Origin: Sporosarcina aquimarina
GTDB lineage: Bacteria > Bacillota > Bacilli > Bacillales_A > Planococcaceae
Length of the DNA stretch: 64,000 nucleotides
NCBI RefSeq assembly: GCF_023715615.1
Contig: NZ_JAMBOM010000001.1
Coordinates: 124,001-188,000, forward strand
Reading direction: 5' to 3'
Shown here: piece by piece, positions 1-9,127 of the stretch
How positions within the stretch are numbered: the first letter of the stretch is position 1
Layout of the letters: each line of letters starts with the position of its first letter
Position numbers and translations under genes: made by a program
The notes under the pieces: generated by a model
What the model was told of the DNA's origin: nothing
Database searches by the model: none
Seen by the model: only the letters and a program-made list of their open reading frames with translations

Positions 1-37
1 CGTTTTCATCGATCTTTTCGTATTTATCTTTAGTCAT
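1..37 (-). CDS. 5' end of a gene leaving the window
   Basis: Reading the minus strand, an ATG at 37-35 follows a strong AAGGAGG ribosome binding site (about 43-53) and opens a frame of 12 codons (MTKDKYEKIDEN) that runs off the window edge. The peptide is too short to identify. The good ribosome binding site and the divergent position relative to the next gene make a real gene start likely. Confidence 0.6.
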   Translation of the reverse strand, partial: MTKDKYEKIDEN

Positions 38-169
38 CTGCAAAATCCTCCTTACAGGGTATCTAGTCAAAGTATTCCCATAAGAAGCACTGGCAAACCT
101 CATGTGTTTTTGAATATACTATTAGGGAAGAGTAAGTTTAATAGTAGTATCAAATGGGGGGATGTAGAT

Positions 170-952
170 GTGAAGAGTGTTACCCTATGGCAACGACTAC
201 AAATGCCAATAGCTGCAACCGTTTGGTTAGCATCCGCTGCAGTGTTACTATGGCTGCAAAGTGATCAGAATTCATTGTACGTAATGCTTAGTTTTGTTGG
301 AATGGCAGCCCTCTTTTTCCTAGTGACTGACCGCATAGCTTTTTTCGCTTTTATATTATTTACGTTAACAACGGTATTCTATTTTTTGTACCGGGCATTT
401 ATAGAAGGATGGTCTCCAGGTGAGCAAGCAGCTGGGATTGGTACGCATTTTTTATTTTTACTGCATCTCTTTGCTCTTTACAGTATTGCAAAGTACGTGT
501 ATTCGTATCGGTCTGAAAATAGAGCATTGAAAAATCGTCTCGAAGAGTTACAAGAATATATTTCTGAACATGGCGTATTGACGAAAAGAGAATTTGAAAA
601 ACAATCTTCTATAGTGTTGTCTACAATGGCGCGACATGGGGAGCCCGGCTATTTTGTTCAAGTGGATTTATCGGAAATTCGAAAAGTGGCACGCAAACAA
701 GCACTGATTGCTTGCTCGTCAGTCATCTTCGGCACATTGCGAAAGCATTATGATCTTGTAGGGCATTTTGATGACAAAACGATTGTTGTGTTATTGCAAA
801 ATATAAGTGATGAAGGATTTAAGATTGTCGATGGACGCTTAAAAGAAGCCATGCAACGACAAATCGAAGAGGGTGCTTTCGAGCAGATTAATTGGAACGT
901 CCGTCAAATCCAGGGGGAGCATTCCATTGAAGAATTGTTGGTGATTCGATGA
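170..952 (+). CDS. membrane protein with degenerate GGDEF domain (YdaK-like)
   Basis: About 260 aa from a GTG start at 170, which sits just after a GGGGGGAT ribosome binding site; an upstream ATG at 104 in the same frame has no such site. The first ~120 residues are hydrophobic with about four membrane segments, followed by a short helical linker and a C-terminal GGDEF-like fold. The signature region reads HFDDKTIVVLL where an active diguanylate cyclase has GGDEF, so catalysis is unlikely. In Bacillus subtilis, YdaK is a degenerate GGDEF protein that binds cyclic-di-GMP and is encoded with the YdaM glycosyltransferase; the same pairing is seen here, as the stop overlaps the next start by 4 bp (ATGA). 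Inferred role: c-di-GMP-responsive membrane partner of an exopolysaccharide synthase. Confidence 0.7.
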   Translation: MKSVTLWQRLQMPIAATVWLASAAVLLWLQSDQNSLYVMLSFVGMAALFFLVTDRIAFFAFILFTLTTVFYFLYRAFIEGWSPGEQAAGIGTHFLFLLHLFALYSIAKYVYSYRSENRALKNRLEELQEYISEHGVLTKREFEKQSSIVLSTMARHGEPGYFVQVDLSEIRKVARKQALIACSSVIFGTLRKHYDLVGHFDDKTIVVLLQNISDEGFKIVDGRLKEAMQRQIEEGAFEQINWNVRQIQGEHSIEELLVIR

Positions 953-2250
953 ATAGGCGCCTCCTAGTTCTGCTTAGCGTAGCAATTATTTTTCTCATAG
1001 GTCTTGTCTTGGCAGCGATTTTAAATGTGAGAATTCTATTGTTTTTCACAACTGCTTTGTTTTTAACATTATTAGGGTACTACTCATTATTGACACTAGC
1101 GGGACTATACAATCGATTAAAAAGACCGGAGATTCCGGAATTGGAGTCATATCCAGGTGTGGATATCTTGATTCCTGCGCATAACGAAGGAGTCGTCATC
1201 AAAGATACGATCGAAGCGATGACGGCACTTAATTATCCGGGAGATTTGCAAATATATGTGTTGAATGATAATTCGTCGGATGAAACCGGGGAGATTGCGG
1301 GCGATTTTGCAGCAACCTTCAAAAACGTCCATCATATTCAGGTGCCACCTGGAGAACCGCGTGGGAAATCACGTGTGCTCAACCATGGATTGAGTATTTC
1401 ATCAAATAAATATTATTGCGTCTATGACGCGGATAATCAGCCTGATTCTGAAGCACTCATTAAGCTAGTTGCGACGGCTGAGAAAAACGAGCAGTCTGCA
1501 GGCGCTGTTGGCTACGTGAGAACAATTAACGAACAAAAGAATTGGCTGACCCGTATGATTTCAATAGAATTTCAAGTGTTTCAACTGCTCATGCAATCGG
1601 GGCGTTGGCAGTTGTTTAAAACGGGCTCTTTGACAGGAACGAATATGCTTGTTAAACGCAGTGTCATAGAAGATCTAGGCGGTTATGATCCATATGCCAT
1701 CGCGGAGGATGCAGAACTGACACTGAGAATCACGAAGGCGGGGTATTATTTACCGATTGTCACTGATTCCATCACGTGGGAGCAAGAGCCTGAAACGCTA
1801 GGAGTCTATTTAAAACAACGGACACGTTGGTTACAAGGGAACTTATACATTGTTGAAAAGACCTTAACGGAACCAGGCTATTTCAAAGGGAAGTTACTCG
1901 TCCATTCGATTCACCAGTTACTCGTTTATGTAATTTTTTGGCTGTTTCTCATCATTTCGTATGTGTGGTTTGCCCTTGGAATCTTGGATATCTTCTATAT
2001 CGAGTATACGTATCCATTGCTGTTCATCTGGTATCTAGCATACATTGTGTATACGACGCAGCTGTTTGCAGCACAAGCGACCCAGCGAACCTTCACACCG
2101 CTTAATGTATTCATCAGCGTCATCATGTATTTCACGTATGCGCAACTATTTTCATATTTGTTCGTGCGAAGCCTGATTCTGTATGTGAAAGCGAAGAAGA
2201 ATCGTCAAGTAATTGGATGGGATAAGACGCAACGATTCAAATCGAAATAA
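949..2250 (+). CDS. processive family 2 glycosyltransferase (YdaM/PgaC-like)
   Basis: 433 aa. Two N-terminal membrane segments (residues ~5-50) precede a GT-A catalytic domain with the expected motifs: NDNSSD nucleotide-binding region, DADN (metal-binding DxD-type), EDAELT (catalytic base region) and QRTRW, the QxxRW signature of processive polysaccharide synthases such as PgaC, HasA and BcsA. Three or four further membrane segments follow at the C-terminus. It probably builds and extrudes an extracellular polysaccharide from a UDP-sugar; the sugar cannot be told from sequence. It is translationally coupled to the upstream GGDEF-like protein (4-bp overlap), which suggests post-translational control by cyclic-di-GMP. 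The other genes of the B. subtilis ydaJKLMN operon are not seen beside it. Confidence 0.85.
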   Translation: MNRRLLVLLSVAIIFLIGLVLAAILNVRILLFFTTALFLTLLGYYSLLTLAGLYNRLKRPEIPELESYPGVDILIPAHNEGVVIKDTIEAMTALNYPGDLQIYVLNDNSSDETGEIAGDFAATFKNVHHIQVPPGEPRGKSRVLNHGLSISSNKYYCVYDADNQPDSEALIKLVATAEKNEQSAGAVGYVRTINEQKNWLTRMISIEFQVFQLLMQSGRWQLFKTGSLTGTNMLVKRSVIEDLGGYDPYAIAEDAELTLRITKAGYYLPIVTDSITWEQEPETLGVYLKQRTRWLQGNLYIVEKTLTEPGYFKGKLLVHSIHQLLVYVIFWLFLIISYVWFALGILDIFYIEYTYPLLFIWYLAYIVYTTQLFAAQATQRTFTPLNVFISVIMYFTYAQLFSYLFVRSLILYVKAKKNRQVIGWDKTQRFKSK

Positions 2251-2284
2251 CAACCTACTCCATAAAAAAGATTCTAATTCAAAG

Positions 2285-2450
2285 GTTGGGGTGTTGTGAC
2301 TTGCGCACGTCACAATCAAACCTTGACGAATGATAATTTTTTTACACTGTATGTTTTGTAATATCTTCACCCTAAAGTGATCGAAACGTCTAAAGCCATG
2401 GGCATTGCGTTTCATCACTTTTTTTATTGATGCCCTTCATAGGAAGACAT
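2285..2450 (-). pseudogene. remnant of ISL3-family transposase, C-terminal end
   Basis: On the minus strand the frame around 2320-2418 reads KKVMKRNAHGFRRFDHFRVKI, which resembles the conserved C-terminal end of ISL3-family transposases (typically KVxKRNAxGxRxFxxFRxRIL). The stretch just upstream is frameshifted, and the rest of the transposase is missing. The following sequence CACCCCAACCTTTGAATTAG resembles the block next to the end of ISL3 elements. This is an old IS fragment at the left edge of the accessory island. The family call rests on motif memory only. Confidence 0.5.
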
Positions 2451-2462
2451 TTGAGTAATTAA

Positions 2463-3524
2463 AGGAGAAACTTCAGGCGCAAGAGGAGGCTTTCCGGCGT
2501 ACTGAGGAGCTTTTCAATTGTGAGGCAGTCGATTGTTGAGCAGTATTATCCAACACTAGAAACGAGTCAGTGGACGTCTTACGAGAAGCGAGCACTAGTC
2601 AATGAAACGGCTCGATTGGATCGTGTTTTAAATGAAGTGGAAATTAAAGAACATTGATGCAGGCGCGTGAGGAAGAAGTGGTGGAACAAGTCCAGTCGAT
2701 TTTAAAACAACCGATTACGTCTGTTATAGAAACACAGTTGGGTTTACAAGCCGTGCAAACGCGAGCGGCAACCTTTTATGTAGACGTAGGGGGTATCGCT
2801 TCAACAGAAGGCATCTATGGACTTGCTATCTCCTGATGAAAAAGACAACTTTGAAAGTATGTTGAAGGAAATCAATAGATTGCAACTGGCATTACGTTTA
2901 TTTGGATCTCATTATGACGAGCGTATCCAGTTGCTGATGCAAAGTTTGAATGTATCGGATAAATCCCTAATTCAGCGTGAGTGGCTGATGACGGCAATGG
3001 ATTATTACGGAGAAGCTTTCACAAAAGAACGATTGGCCAATTTTCCAAGTGAGCCACCGAAGAAATACAAGAAAGAGCAATTAGTGGTCGTGCCTGATTA
3101 TGTACGAGTGAAACGAGCATATGATGTAGCCGTTTTACGAGGAGAGCAGGTGTCCGCGCAAGAGTTGCTGCGAGTACAAAAAGGAATGGAACTAGAATTA
3201 TTGAAGGATTTGGCCCGCCCTCGTTATCAAGCTTTTGAGTTTAGTGATTGTTTTGAAGAAGACATCTTGTCCGAAAAGAAAGCGAATGCTTTTTCAGCAG
3301 CTGTAGAAGTGCCACCAGAGCAAGGAACTGTTTTTTACAATGACACGTTCGGAGGCAAACAAATGAACATCTACAGTTCCCAAACGTTATTTGAGCAGTT
3401 TTTTAAAGGAAAAGCCATAGAAAGGACATTGGGTGAGTTGGAATATAAGGAATTTGAAAAATTGAAGGCGCAGCAGAAACAAATGAAACAAAAGAAGGGG
3501 ATGAATCAAAGAAGGAAATCATGA
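2463..3524 (+). pseudogene. frameshifted remnant of a large accessory (probably conjugative-element) gene
   Basis: Three or four open segments in different + frames follow one another with no gap: about 2466-2540 (EKLQAQEEAF...), 2521-2657 (RQSIVEQYY...IKEH), 2654-2836 (MQAREEEVV...) and 2817-3524 (MDLLSPDEKDNFES..., 235 aa). At the 2817 junction the upstream frame reads EGIYGLAIS-stop and the next reads DLLSPDEKD, so a single frameshift explains the break. The sequence is charged and helical, ends in a Lys/Gln-rich tail and has no motif I can name. Together with a similar helical fragment and a pilin remnant at 13.2-13.9 kb it suggests remains of one integrative element, but family assignment is not possible by eye. 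Confidence 0.5.
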
Positions 3525-3531
3525 ATTTCGG

Positions 3532-4182
3532 TTAACATTGATTAATTGGTAGTACCAGCGAGGCTGACACCGCTTCAATGGGCAGCCCCAGCTCTCCTGC
3601 TCGAATGGCCGATTCTGGGCGTCCTCCGGTTCCGACCCACACTGGAAGCGAGTCTTGGACGGATCGCGGATAGACGCCAAGATCATGGATTGCGGGGCGA
3701 TGACCACCTCGCCATGTGACTTTTTCCGAAGCTCTAACTTTTAGAAGCAACTCAAGATGTTCTTCAAACAATTCGCTATAGTCATTCAAGCTATATCCAA
3801 ACAATGGAAATGAATTAGTAAAGGATCCTCGGCCCACCATAATCTCCGCCCTGCCGTTACTGATACTATCTAACGTTGAGAAAGATTGGTATACGCGGAC
3901 TGGATCATCTGAGGAAAGAACGGTAACGGCACTCGTGAGCCGAATTCGATTGGTAAAAGCTGCAGCCGCTGCAAGTACCACGGCTGGCGATTCAGAGGCA
4001 TAATCAGACCGTTGATGCTCTCCTATTCCAAACACATCAAGGCCGACTTGATCTGCAATAACGATCTCTTCGATCCCGTTCCGAATCCGCTCGGGATGGC
4101 TAATCCTTTTGCCCGTTATGGGATCCGGTGAGTTCTCTAGAAAAGTATTGATGCCTATTTCGAATTTATCTGTTAATTCAAT
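3532..4182 (-). pseudogene. truncated LLM-class flavin-dependent monooxygenase
   Basis: The frame encodes the N-terminal ~200 residues of a bacterial luciferase-like monooxygenase: FEIGINTF near the start, [33 protein letters not shown] and [11 protein letters not shown] are all typical. The family is usually 320-350 aa, but here it breaks off after ELGLPIEA at about 3580 and runs into unrelated sequence, so it lacks the C-terminal third. The homologous N-terminus begins at 4182 with ATT, preceded by a GAGGA site; the first ordinary start is a GTG at 4035, inside the conserved region. Either ATT is used or an ATG has mutated. It is the last gene of the TetR-MFS-AKR cluster, 42 bp after the aldo/keto reductase. 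Confidence 0.75.
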
Positions 4183-4224
4183 CGTGGTTGATCCTCATTA
4201 TCGTATTGATCGCAAACAGAATTA

Positions 4225-5178
4225 TTATCGATGTCCTGCAGCTACGTTTCTTGGCGCTACCTCATGGATTCGTTTAAGATCAGAATCCGTAAGCTCAACC
4301 TGCAAAGATCCAATATTCTCCTCCAAATACTTTCTTCTTTTCGTCCCTGGAATAGGTACGATATCGCTGCCTTGCATCAATAGCCATTTCAGCGCCAATT
4401 GCGGTGCGGAACACCCCTTTTCAGCAGCCATCTCTTGAATTCGGGCGACAAATCGAAGGTTTTTCTGTAAGTTTTCTCCCTGAAACCTAGGGAAGTTTCG
4501 TCTGATGTCATCGTTTCCCAAATCCTCGTATCGTTGAATCTTACCTGTTAAGAAACCACGTCCAAGCGGACTATAGGCTACAAAACCGATTCCAAGTTCT
4601 CTGCAGGTAGGAAGAACTTCGTCCTCCACGTCTCGGGACCACAAGGAATATTCCGTTTGCACCGCAGATAATGGATGAACCGCATGTGCTCTGCGTATCA
4701 TAGCTGGCGAGGCTTCTGAAAGGCCTATATAACGGACCTTCCCTTCCTTCACCAGATCAGCCATCGCCCCTACAGACTCCTCGATTGGAGTGTGGGGATC
4801 AATACGATGCTGATAATACAGGTCGATATGATCAACGCCTAGTCTGAGCAAGCTTGCTTCACAGGCGGCCTTAACATATTCCGCTCTACCGTTATATTCC
4901 CACATCGGCCCTTTGTCTCGTACTACCCCAAACTTGGTAGCCAAAGTGACCTCATGACGGCGATCTTTGATCGCTTTTCCCACCAGTTTTTCATTTTCGC
5001 CGATACCATACATATCCGAGGTATCCAAGAAACCAACACCAAGTTCCAGTGAACGATGAATCGTCCGTATGGATTCTTGTTCATCCCGGTCGTTGCCGTA
5101 AAAGTCGGACATGGTCATGCAGCCTAATCCAAGAGCTGATACTTTCAGCCCACTTGATCCAAGTGCTCTTTTCTCCAT
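4225..5178 (-). CDS. aldo/keto reductase
   Basis: 317 aa, full length for the family, with an ATG preceded by GAGGAGTGA. The TIM-barrel markers are in order: N-terminal [13 protein letters not shown], catalytic Asp and Tyr in the [13 protein letters not shown] block (residues ~50-62), Lys in LATKFG and His in YYQHRID, then the NADP-binding C-terminal segment with [16 protein letters not shown]. It resembles the YhdN/AKR13-type general NADPH-dependent reductases that act on aldehydes and ketones. It lies in a minus-strand cluster with an MFS transporter upstream and a flavin monooxygenase remnant downstream, under a TetR-type repressor, which suggests response to a reactive or toxic compound. 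Substrate unknown. Confidence 0.9.
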   Translation of the reverse strand: MEKRALGSSGLKVSALGLGCMTMSDFYGNDRDEQESIRTIHRSLELGVGFLDTSDMYGIGENEKLVGKAIKDRRHEVTLATKFGVVRDKGPMWEYNGRAEYVKAACEASLLRLGVDHIDLYYQHRIDPHTPIEESVGAMADLVKEGKVRYIGLSEASPAMIRRAHAVHPLSAVQTEYSLWSRDVEDEVLPTCRELGIGFVAYSPLGRGFLTGKIQRYEDLGNDDIRRNFPRFQGENLQKNLRFVARIQEMAAEKGCSAPQLALKWLLMQGSDIVPIPGTKRRKYLEENIGSLQVELTDSDLKRIHEVAPRNVAAGHR

Positions 5179-5247
5179 AAAAAATCACTCCTCATTTTCA
5201 ATGTTGGAATCACAAAACGGTATTTTTTGCATTTCGATATCTTTTTC

Positions 5248-6429
5248 TCATATTCTTTTGAGTTGTTCTGCTACATTCTGTTTATTTTTCAAAGCAATCG
5301 AAATCACTGCAAATACAGTTGCAAGCAATACGATTAGCCCTCCGACCCAACCAATCGATGATAGGGAGAGTTGTTCGACAACCACACCACCTAGAACTGC
5401 CCCCAAGGCGACACCAAGATGGAATGCAGAGGAATTCAAACTCAAAATAATATCGGTTGATTGAGGAGCCATAGTAACCAGACTAAACTGCTGTGCTGGG
5501 GCCGTTGTCCAAGCTCCAAGCATCCAAAGAGCTAGTATGAACAAGGCACCTGCAAATGTGACGGCTGCTATCGGGAGAAAAAACAGGGCAATCACATGAA
5601 GGAGCAGACTTGCAATTAGTGTACGACCAATCCCCCATTTGTCAGCTCCGTAACCTCCTAAACGCGATCCTACAACAGCCATTAGTCCCATGCCTAGCAA
5701 GACAAGGCTAATTGTATTGGAGTTAAGACCTGCGTTTTCGCGCAGCAATGGAGCTAGATACGTAGAAACAACAGAATAACCAGTAATAAAGAACAAAGAA
5801 GTTAACAAGCCACTTATTACTTTGAATTCTTTGAGTACGGCCAGTTGTTTAGATAGCGGAATCACTTCTTGACCGGATAACTTAGGAACGGCTTTTACTA
5901 TGGGAACAGTCATTATTATGGTAATTACGCCAAGTATAGCGAAGATCCAACGCCATCCCATATACTCCCCGATCAAAGTGCCAAAAGGAAGTCCGATGAC
6001 GAGTGAAAGACTTGTTCCCATTAAGACAGTACCGATCGCACTTCCTCTTTTCTCCGGCGGAGCTATTTGTGCAGCTACACCCAAGGCAACTATGGAAAAA
6101 ACGCCTGCGCTTACTCCCAAGACCGCTCAGGAAATCATGAGTAATGCGTAATTAGGGCTTAGAACAGCAATGATATTGCCGAAAACGAAAATACATAATG
6201 CTGCTAATAGTAGATTTTTTCTATCTATTCTTGATGTGATTGCGATTAGAATCGGCGTACCCAATGCGTAGGCAATGGAAAACACTGTAACTAATTGTCC
6301 GGCGAGACCTATTGATACATTTATATCAGAGGCAAGCATGTCAAGAATTCCAGTTATAATCGATTCGGTCGTGCCGACCACGGTCGCACCTAGTGCAAGA
6401 AAATGAATAATCAATTTGTAGTCCTTCAT
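5248..6429 (-). pseudogene. MFS drug-efflux-type transporter interrupted by an in-frame stop
   Basis: Read through, the frame encodes ~393 residues with 12 predicted membrane segments, the size of DHA1-type MFS exporters (AraJ/NepI-like). The first half ends ...SPNYALLMIS, then a TGA at 6129-6127, and the same frame continues AVLGVSAGVFS. Homologues normally have Arg at this point (SRAVLG-type), so one C-to-T change (CGA to TGA) explains the break. An internal Met follows at once, but that product would lack the first three membrane segments. The cluster is otherwise intact upstream (TetR) and downstream (aldo/keto reductase). A sequencing error is the other explanation. Confidence 0.8.
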
Positions 6430-6572
6430 GATGCTTCTGATTCCCCGTTTTCCTAATATGAAATGGATATTGAATCTAAATGAATAAAATCAATTCTTTA
6501 ACAGGCTTTCCTACGCATCATGATGTTTCCCTGTGCTTTTGTTATAAAGCATAAAAAGTTCACTTACTTTCA

Positions 6573-6617
6573 ATCGAACGTTCGTTCAAATAATCTCAAA
6601 AATATCGAACGTTCGAT
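6573..6617. promoter_or_regulatory. pair of palindromic operators for the TetR-type repressor
   Basis: CGAACGTTCG (6575-6584) and ATCGAACGTTCGAT (6604-6617, a perfect 14-bp palindrome) lie between the tetR stop and the MFS start. A related, less perfect copy sits just upstream of tetR at about 7229-7246. The shared ATCGAACGTTCG core at both promoters is what is expected for a local autoregulated TetR-family repressor. Confidence 0.7.
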
Positions 6618-6643
6618 TAATATGTTTTAAAGAAATGAGCTGT

Positions 6644-7216
6644 TTATGCTTTAATAGCATCCCAGCTCATTTGAATCATTTTATCGATATTAGTAGAACT
6701 GAATTCATATTCACCATTAATGTACTCTTTCCCCATTTGAACAAATGGCAGACAGGAATAGGTAACCAAAAGATTAGTCTCCAAATCCTTGAACAGTTCT
6801 TCTTTAATCCCCCTCTCGAATAGAGCATACATCGGCTTGAACACACCGCCGTTATGATCTTTACAGTTTTTACGTATAAACGGCGATTCAAGAAACTGTT
6901 CCATTAACATAAAGTTAGCATGATTATTCATAATGTAATTTGAATAATCACATAGAATCTTCTCGAAACTATACCTGACTGACATATCCGCTGTTATACC
7001 TCTAAACATAATCTGATGCATTTGATCCTTGAGGTTATAATATATTTTAATCAGTAAGTCTTCTTTACTTTCAAAATAAAAGTAAATGGATGATGAAGAG
7101 ATGCTTGCCCTTTTCGCAATTTTGGACATGGATATATCAGAGAGCCCTATTTCATTGAGAAGTGCAATGGTTGTCTGATAGATAAGTTCTTTTTTGTTTT
7201 CAGTTTTATTTTTCAT
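6644..7216 (-). CDS. TetR/AcrR family transcriptional regulator
   Basis: 190 aa. The N-terminal helix-turn-helix is clear at residues ~10-55 (IYQTTIALLNEIGLSDISMS followed by KIAKRASISSSSIYFYFESKEDLL), followed by an all-helical ligand-binding domain without recognisable specificity. It is the first gene of a minus-strand cluster with the MFS exporter, aldo/keto reductase and monooxygenase remnant. Operator-like palindromes lie both before it and before the MFS gene, so it probably represses itself and the cluster and releases on binding a small molecule. Confidence 0.9.
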   Translation of the reverse strand: MKNKTENKKELIYQTTIALLNEIGLSDISMSKIAKRASISSSSIYFYFESKEDLLIKIYYNLKDQMHQIMFRGITADMSVRYSFEKILCDYSNYIMNNHANFMLMEQFLESPFIRKNCKDHNGGVFKPMYALFERGIKEELFKDLETNLLVTYSCLPFVQMGKEYINGEYEFSSTNIDKMIQMSWDAIKA

Positions 7217-7228
7217 AAATCGACTATA

Positions 7229-7246
7229 ATCGATCGTTCGTTCAAA
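7229..7246. promoter_or_regulatory. operator-like site upstream of tetR
   Basis: AATCGATCGTTCGTTCAA lies about 13 bp upstream of the tetR start and shares its half-site CGTTCG with the two better palindromes at 6575-6617. This suggests autoregulation. Confidence 0.5.
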
Positions 7247-7627
7247 GTCAAACTGTTTTCCAAGGATATACCGAAGTATACGGTTTTAAAACCATTGATG
7301 AACAACAATCGAAATGTGTGCTATCTCATTCACGATGTTATACCCACAATCTTTAACTATACGCGCCCGATTGTTGAAGATCGTTATTAAAGTAAAGCCC
7401 TCGCTACTTTAAGTGGGATTATTCGCAATTTTAACATTTCACTACAAGAATGTGCCTTGAAAGTAAAATGATTTTTTTCTTTGTGAAAAAACCCCTGTGG
7501 CTTTAGTTTAGTCCAAATAAGCGGTACTAGATTCATTCTAAGTAATAGTTAGTAGCTAAAATTTGTTTTTTGTTTCCATCTGAACCACCACATTAGCAAG
7601 TATTGTGCTGGAATAATTATTGACATA
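7247..7627. other. 380-bp gap without a recognisable gene
   Basis: The stretch is AT-rich. The plus frame from about 7280 is open for about 34 codons, then broken by TAA and continues for another ~27 codons ending at 7471. The pieces look like decayed coding sequence, but I do not recognise a family. No promoter, repeat or RNA structure stands out. Confidence 0.4.
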
Positions 7628-7993
7628 TCATTTTTCAGCTTTCTTCTTTAGCCATGTTCCTTCGGCTAATTTTTCATCGATAAATTCCAAAACAGTCTGT
7701 AATTGAGCAATTTGACTTTTAACTTTTTCCTTCTGCTGGAGCATGCCTGATATCATTTCATGAGTCATATTACTTGTTTCAGCAATATCAAGATATAATT
7801 TCACTTCTTCTAAACTAAGACTTGCCTTTTTCATACAGAGGATCAGTAGCAGCCGTTCAATATCGGATGGTGAAAAGACCCGATGTCCATTCGGAAGCCG
7901 TTTAATAGTTGGAAGCAATCCAGCTTTTTCATAATATCTAATTGTATCAATGCTCAACCTGGTAAGAGTGCTAGCCTGTTTGATGGTATACAT
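7628..7993 (-). CDS. MerR family transcriptional regulator
   Basis: 121 aa. The N-terminal winged helix-turn-helix is standard (YTIKQASTLTRLSIDTIRYY then EKAGLLP, NGHRVFS), followed by a coiled-coil dimerisation helix (residues ~80-115). There is no cysteine pattern for metal binding; it resembles the short MerR regulators that sit next to reductases and respond to stress or aromatic compounds. It is transcribed divergently from the SDR gene, and both promoters have the 19-bp spacer typical of MerR control, so it very likely activates the SDR gene and regulates itself. Confidence 0.9.
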   Translation of the reverse strand: MYTIKQASTLTRLSIDTIRYYEKAGLLPTIKRLPNGHRVFSPSDIERLLLILCMKKASLSLEEVKLYLDIAETSNMTHEMISGMLQQKEKVKSQIAQLQTVLEFIDEKLAEGTWLKKKAEK

Positions 7994-8018
7994 ACGTCTG
8001 CCTCCTTCTTATCGATAA

Positions 8019-8049
8019 ATTATAAAACATGAAGTCAACTCCAGGTCAA
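8019..8049 (-). promoter_or_regulatory. MerR-type promoter of the merR gene
   Basis: On the minus strand TTGACC (8049-8044) and TATAAT (8024-8019) are separated by 19 bp, the overlong spacer recognised by MerR-family activators. The spacer contains CTGGAGTTGACTTCA, which closely matches the spacer of the divergent promoter. Confidence 0.8.
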
Positions 8050-8064
8050 GCTGTTTCTTTTCTA

Positions 8065-8095
8065 TTGACCTGAAGTTAGCTCCATGTTTTATACT
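8065..8095 (+). promoter_or_regulatory. MerR-type promoter of the SDR gene
   Basis: TTGACC (8065-8070) and TATACT (8090-8095) are spaced by 19 bp. The spacer carries CTGAAGTTAGCTCCA, nearly the same as the spacer of the divergent merR promoter, so one regulator probably binds both. Confidence 0.85.
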
Positions 8096-8124
8096 TCAGT
8101 CATTCACTAATAGGGGGAAATAAA

Positions 8125-8967
8125 ATGTTAAAGTCAGAAAGAAAAACAGCACTTGTTACAGGAGCGAACAGCGGAATAGGACTGGAACTTACGAAAAAAT
8201 TAATCGAGAACGGGTGGGAGGTTGCTGCTTTAATCCGCTCTGAATTTCCAAAGGAAGAGCTAACACTCCAACAAAAAATTCGTCAAGGAGATATCCGTAT
8301 TTATAATGCAGATTTATCTGATTTCACGCAACTTAAATCTACCTTGATACGAATAAAGGAGAAAGAAACTAAGCTGGATGCTCTCTTCAATAATGCTGGA
8401 GGCAGTTTCTCGAACCTACGTTTTTCACCACAAGGGCGTGAGCTGCATTATGAAATTCAGACAGTGGTTCCCTTTATCATCACAATGGAACTACTTGATC
8501 TTTTAAAAAGGGGAAATCCGGCTTTCGTTATCCAAACAAGTTCAGATGCGTTTAATTTTAAAAAATCTTTCGTGCCGGAAGATTTGGCAAACCCTCCTAA
8601 ATTTCAGAAACTGATAGGCCCCTATGCATCGACGAAGTTGGCAATCACTTTGTGGACACATGCATTGGCACAAGAACTAAAGCGAGAGGGGGTGACAATT
8701 ATCAGCATTGATCCAGGCAATAACAATACAATGCGAAAGGGCAGAAATGGAGGTTTGCCATTGATCATTCAGCCGTTCATCCGTTTGTTTGGTCCGCATC
8801 CCAGTGTAGGGGCAAGCCGGTTGTTTGCTGGGTTAGAGAGGTCCCCCAATGAAGCTGGATTGTATATCTCAAAAGGAAAGTCTACTGAGTTCAAGTTTAA
8901 ACAGCATGCTCCCAAAGTTTTATTACAAGTAAAATCTGTATATGAAAAAGAATTTTTGACACTGTAA
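8125..8967 (+). CDS. short-chain dehydrogenase/reductase
   Basis: 280 aa with ATG after a GGGGGAAA site. The Rossmann signature is TGANSGIG (residues ~12-19, TGxxxGxG), NNAG follows at ~91-94, and YASTK (YxxxK catalytic pair) at ~174-178 with a preceding Ser. The extended form and the position of these motifs match the retinol-dehydrogenase/WWOX-like SDR branch acting on small carbonyls. The substrate cannot be assigned. Its promoter has a 19-bp spacer under the divergent MerR regulator, so it is likely induced by the regulator's ligand. Confidence 0.9.
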   Translation: MLKSERKTALVTGANSGIGLELTKKLIENGWEVAALIRSEFPKEELTLQQKIRQGDIRIYNADLSDFTQLKSTLIRIKEKETKLDALFNNAGGSFSNLRFSPQGRELHYEIQTVVPFIITMELLDLLKRGNPAFVIQTSSDAFNFKKSFVPEDLANPPKFQKLIGPYASTKLAITLWTHALAQELKREGVTIISIDPGNNNTMRKGRNGGLPLIIQPFIRLFGPHPSVGASRLFAGLERSPNEAGLYISKGKSTEFKFKQHAPKVLLQVKSVYEKEFLTL

Positions 8968-9127
8968 TTTAGACAAGCAGGCTGTCGAAACTTTCTCAAC
9001 AGACTTATTATTATAGTTCATTTCTTTTTAGACTAAAGAAAGCGACCAGGAAGAGTGCAAACACTCGTTTATCACTAGTTAGACACAACAAATCTTTCTT
9101 CGACTAAACTGGCCTGATTGTATATAT

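Noticed and set aside
2817-3524. Intact 235-aa gene
   Set aside because: The upstream frames join it through a clear frameshift at 2817 and no ribosome binding site fits the Met, so it was treated as part of a pseudogene.
4109-4438. 109-aa plus-strand frame
   Set aside because: It lies antisense to the aldo/keto reductase and the monooxygenase remnant and has no homologue-like features.
8968-9120. Possible end of an IS1182-type element (CAGGCTGTCGAAACTTTCTC)
   Set aside because: The motif only loosely recalls IS ends, no transposase frame or second end is visible.
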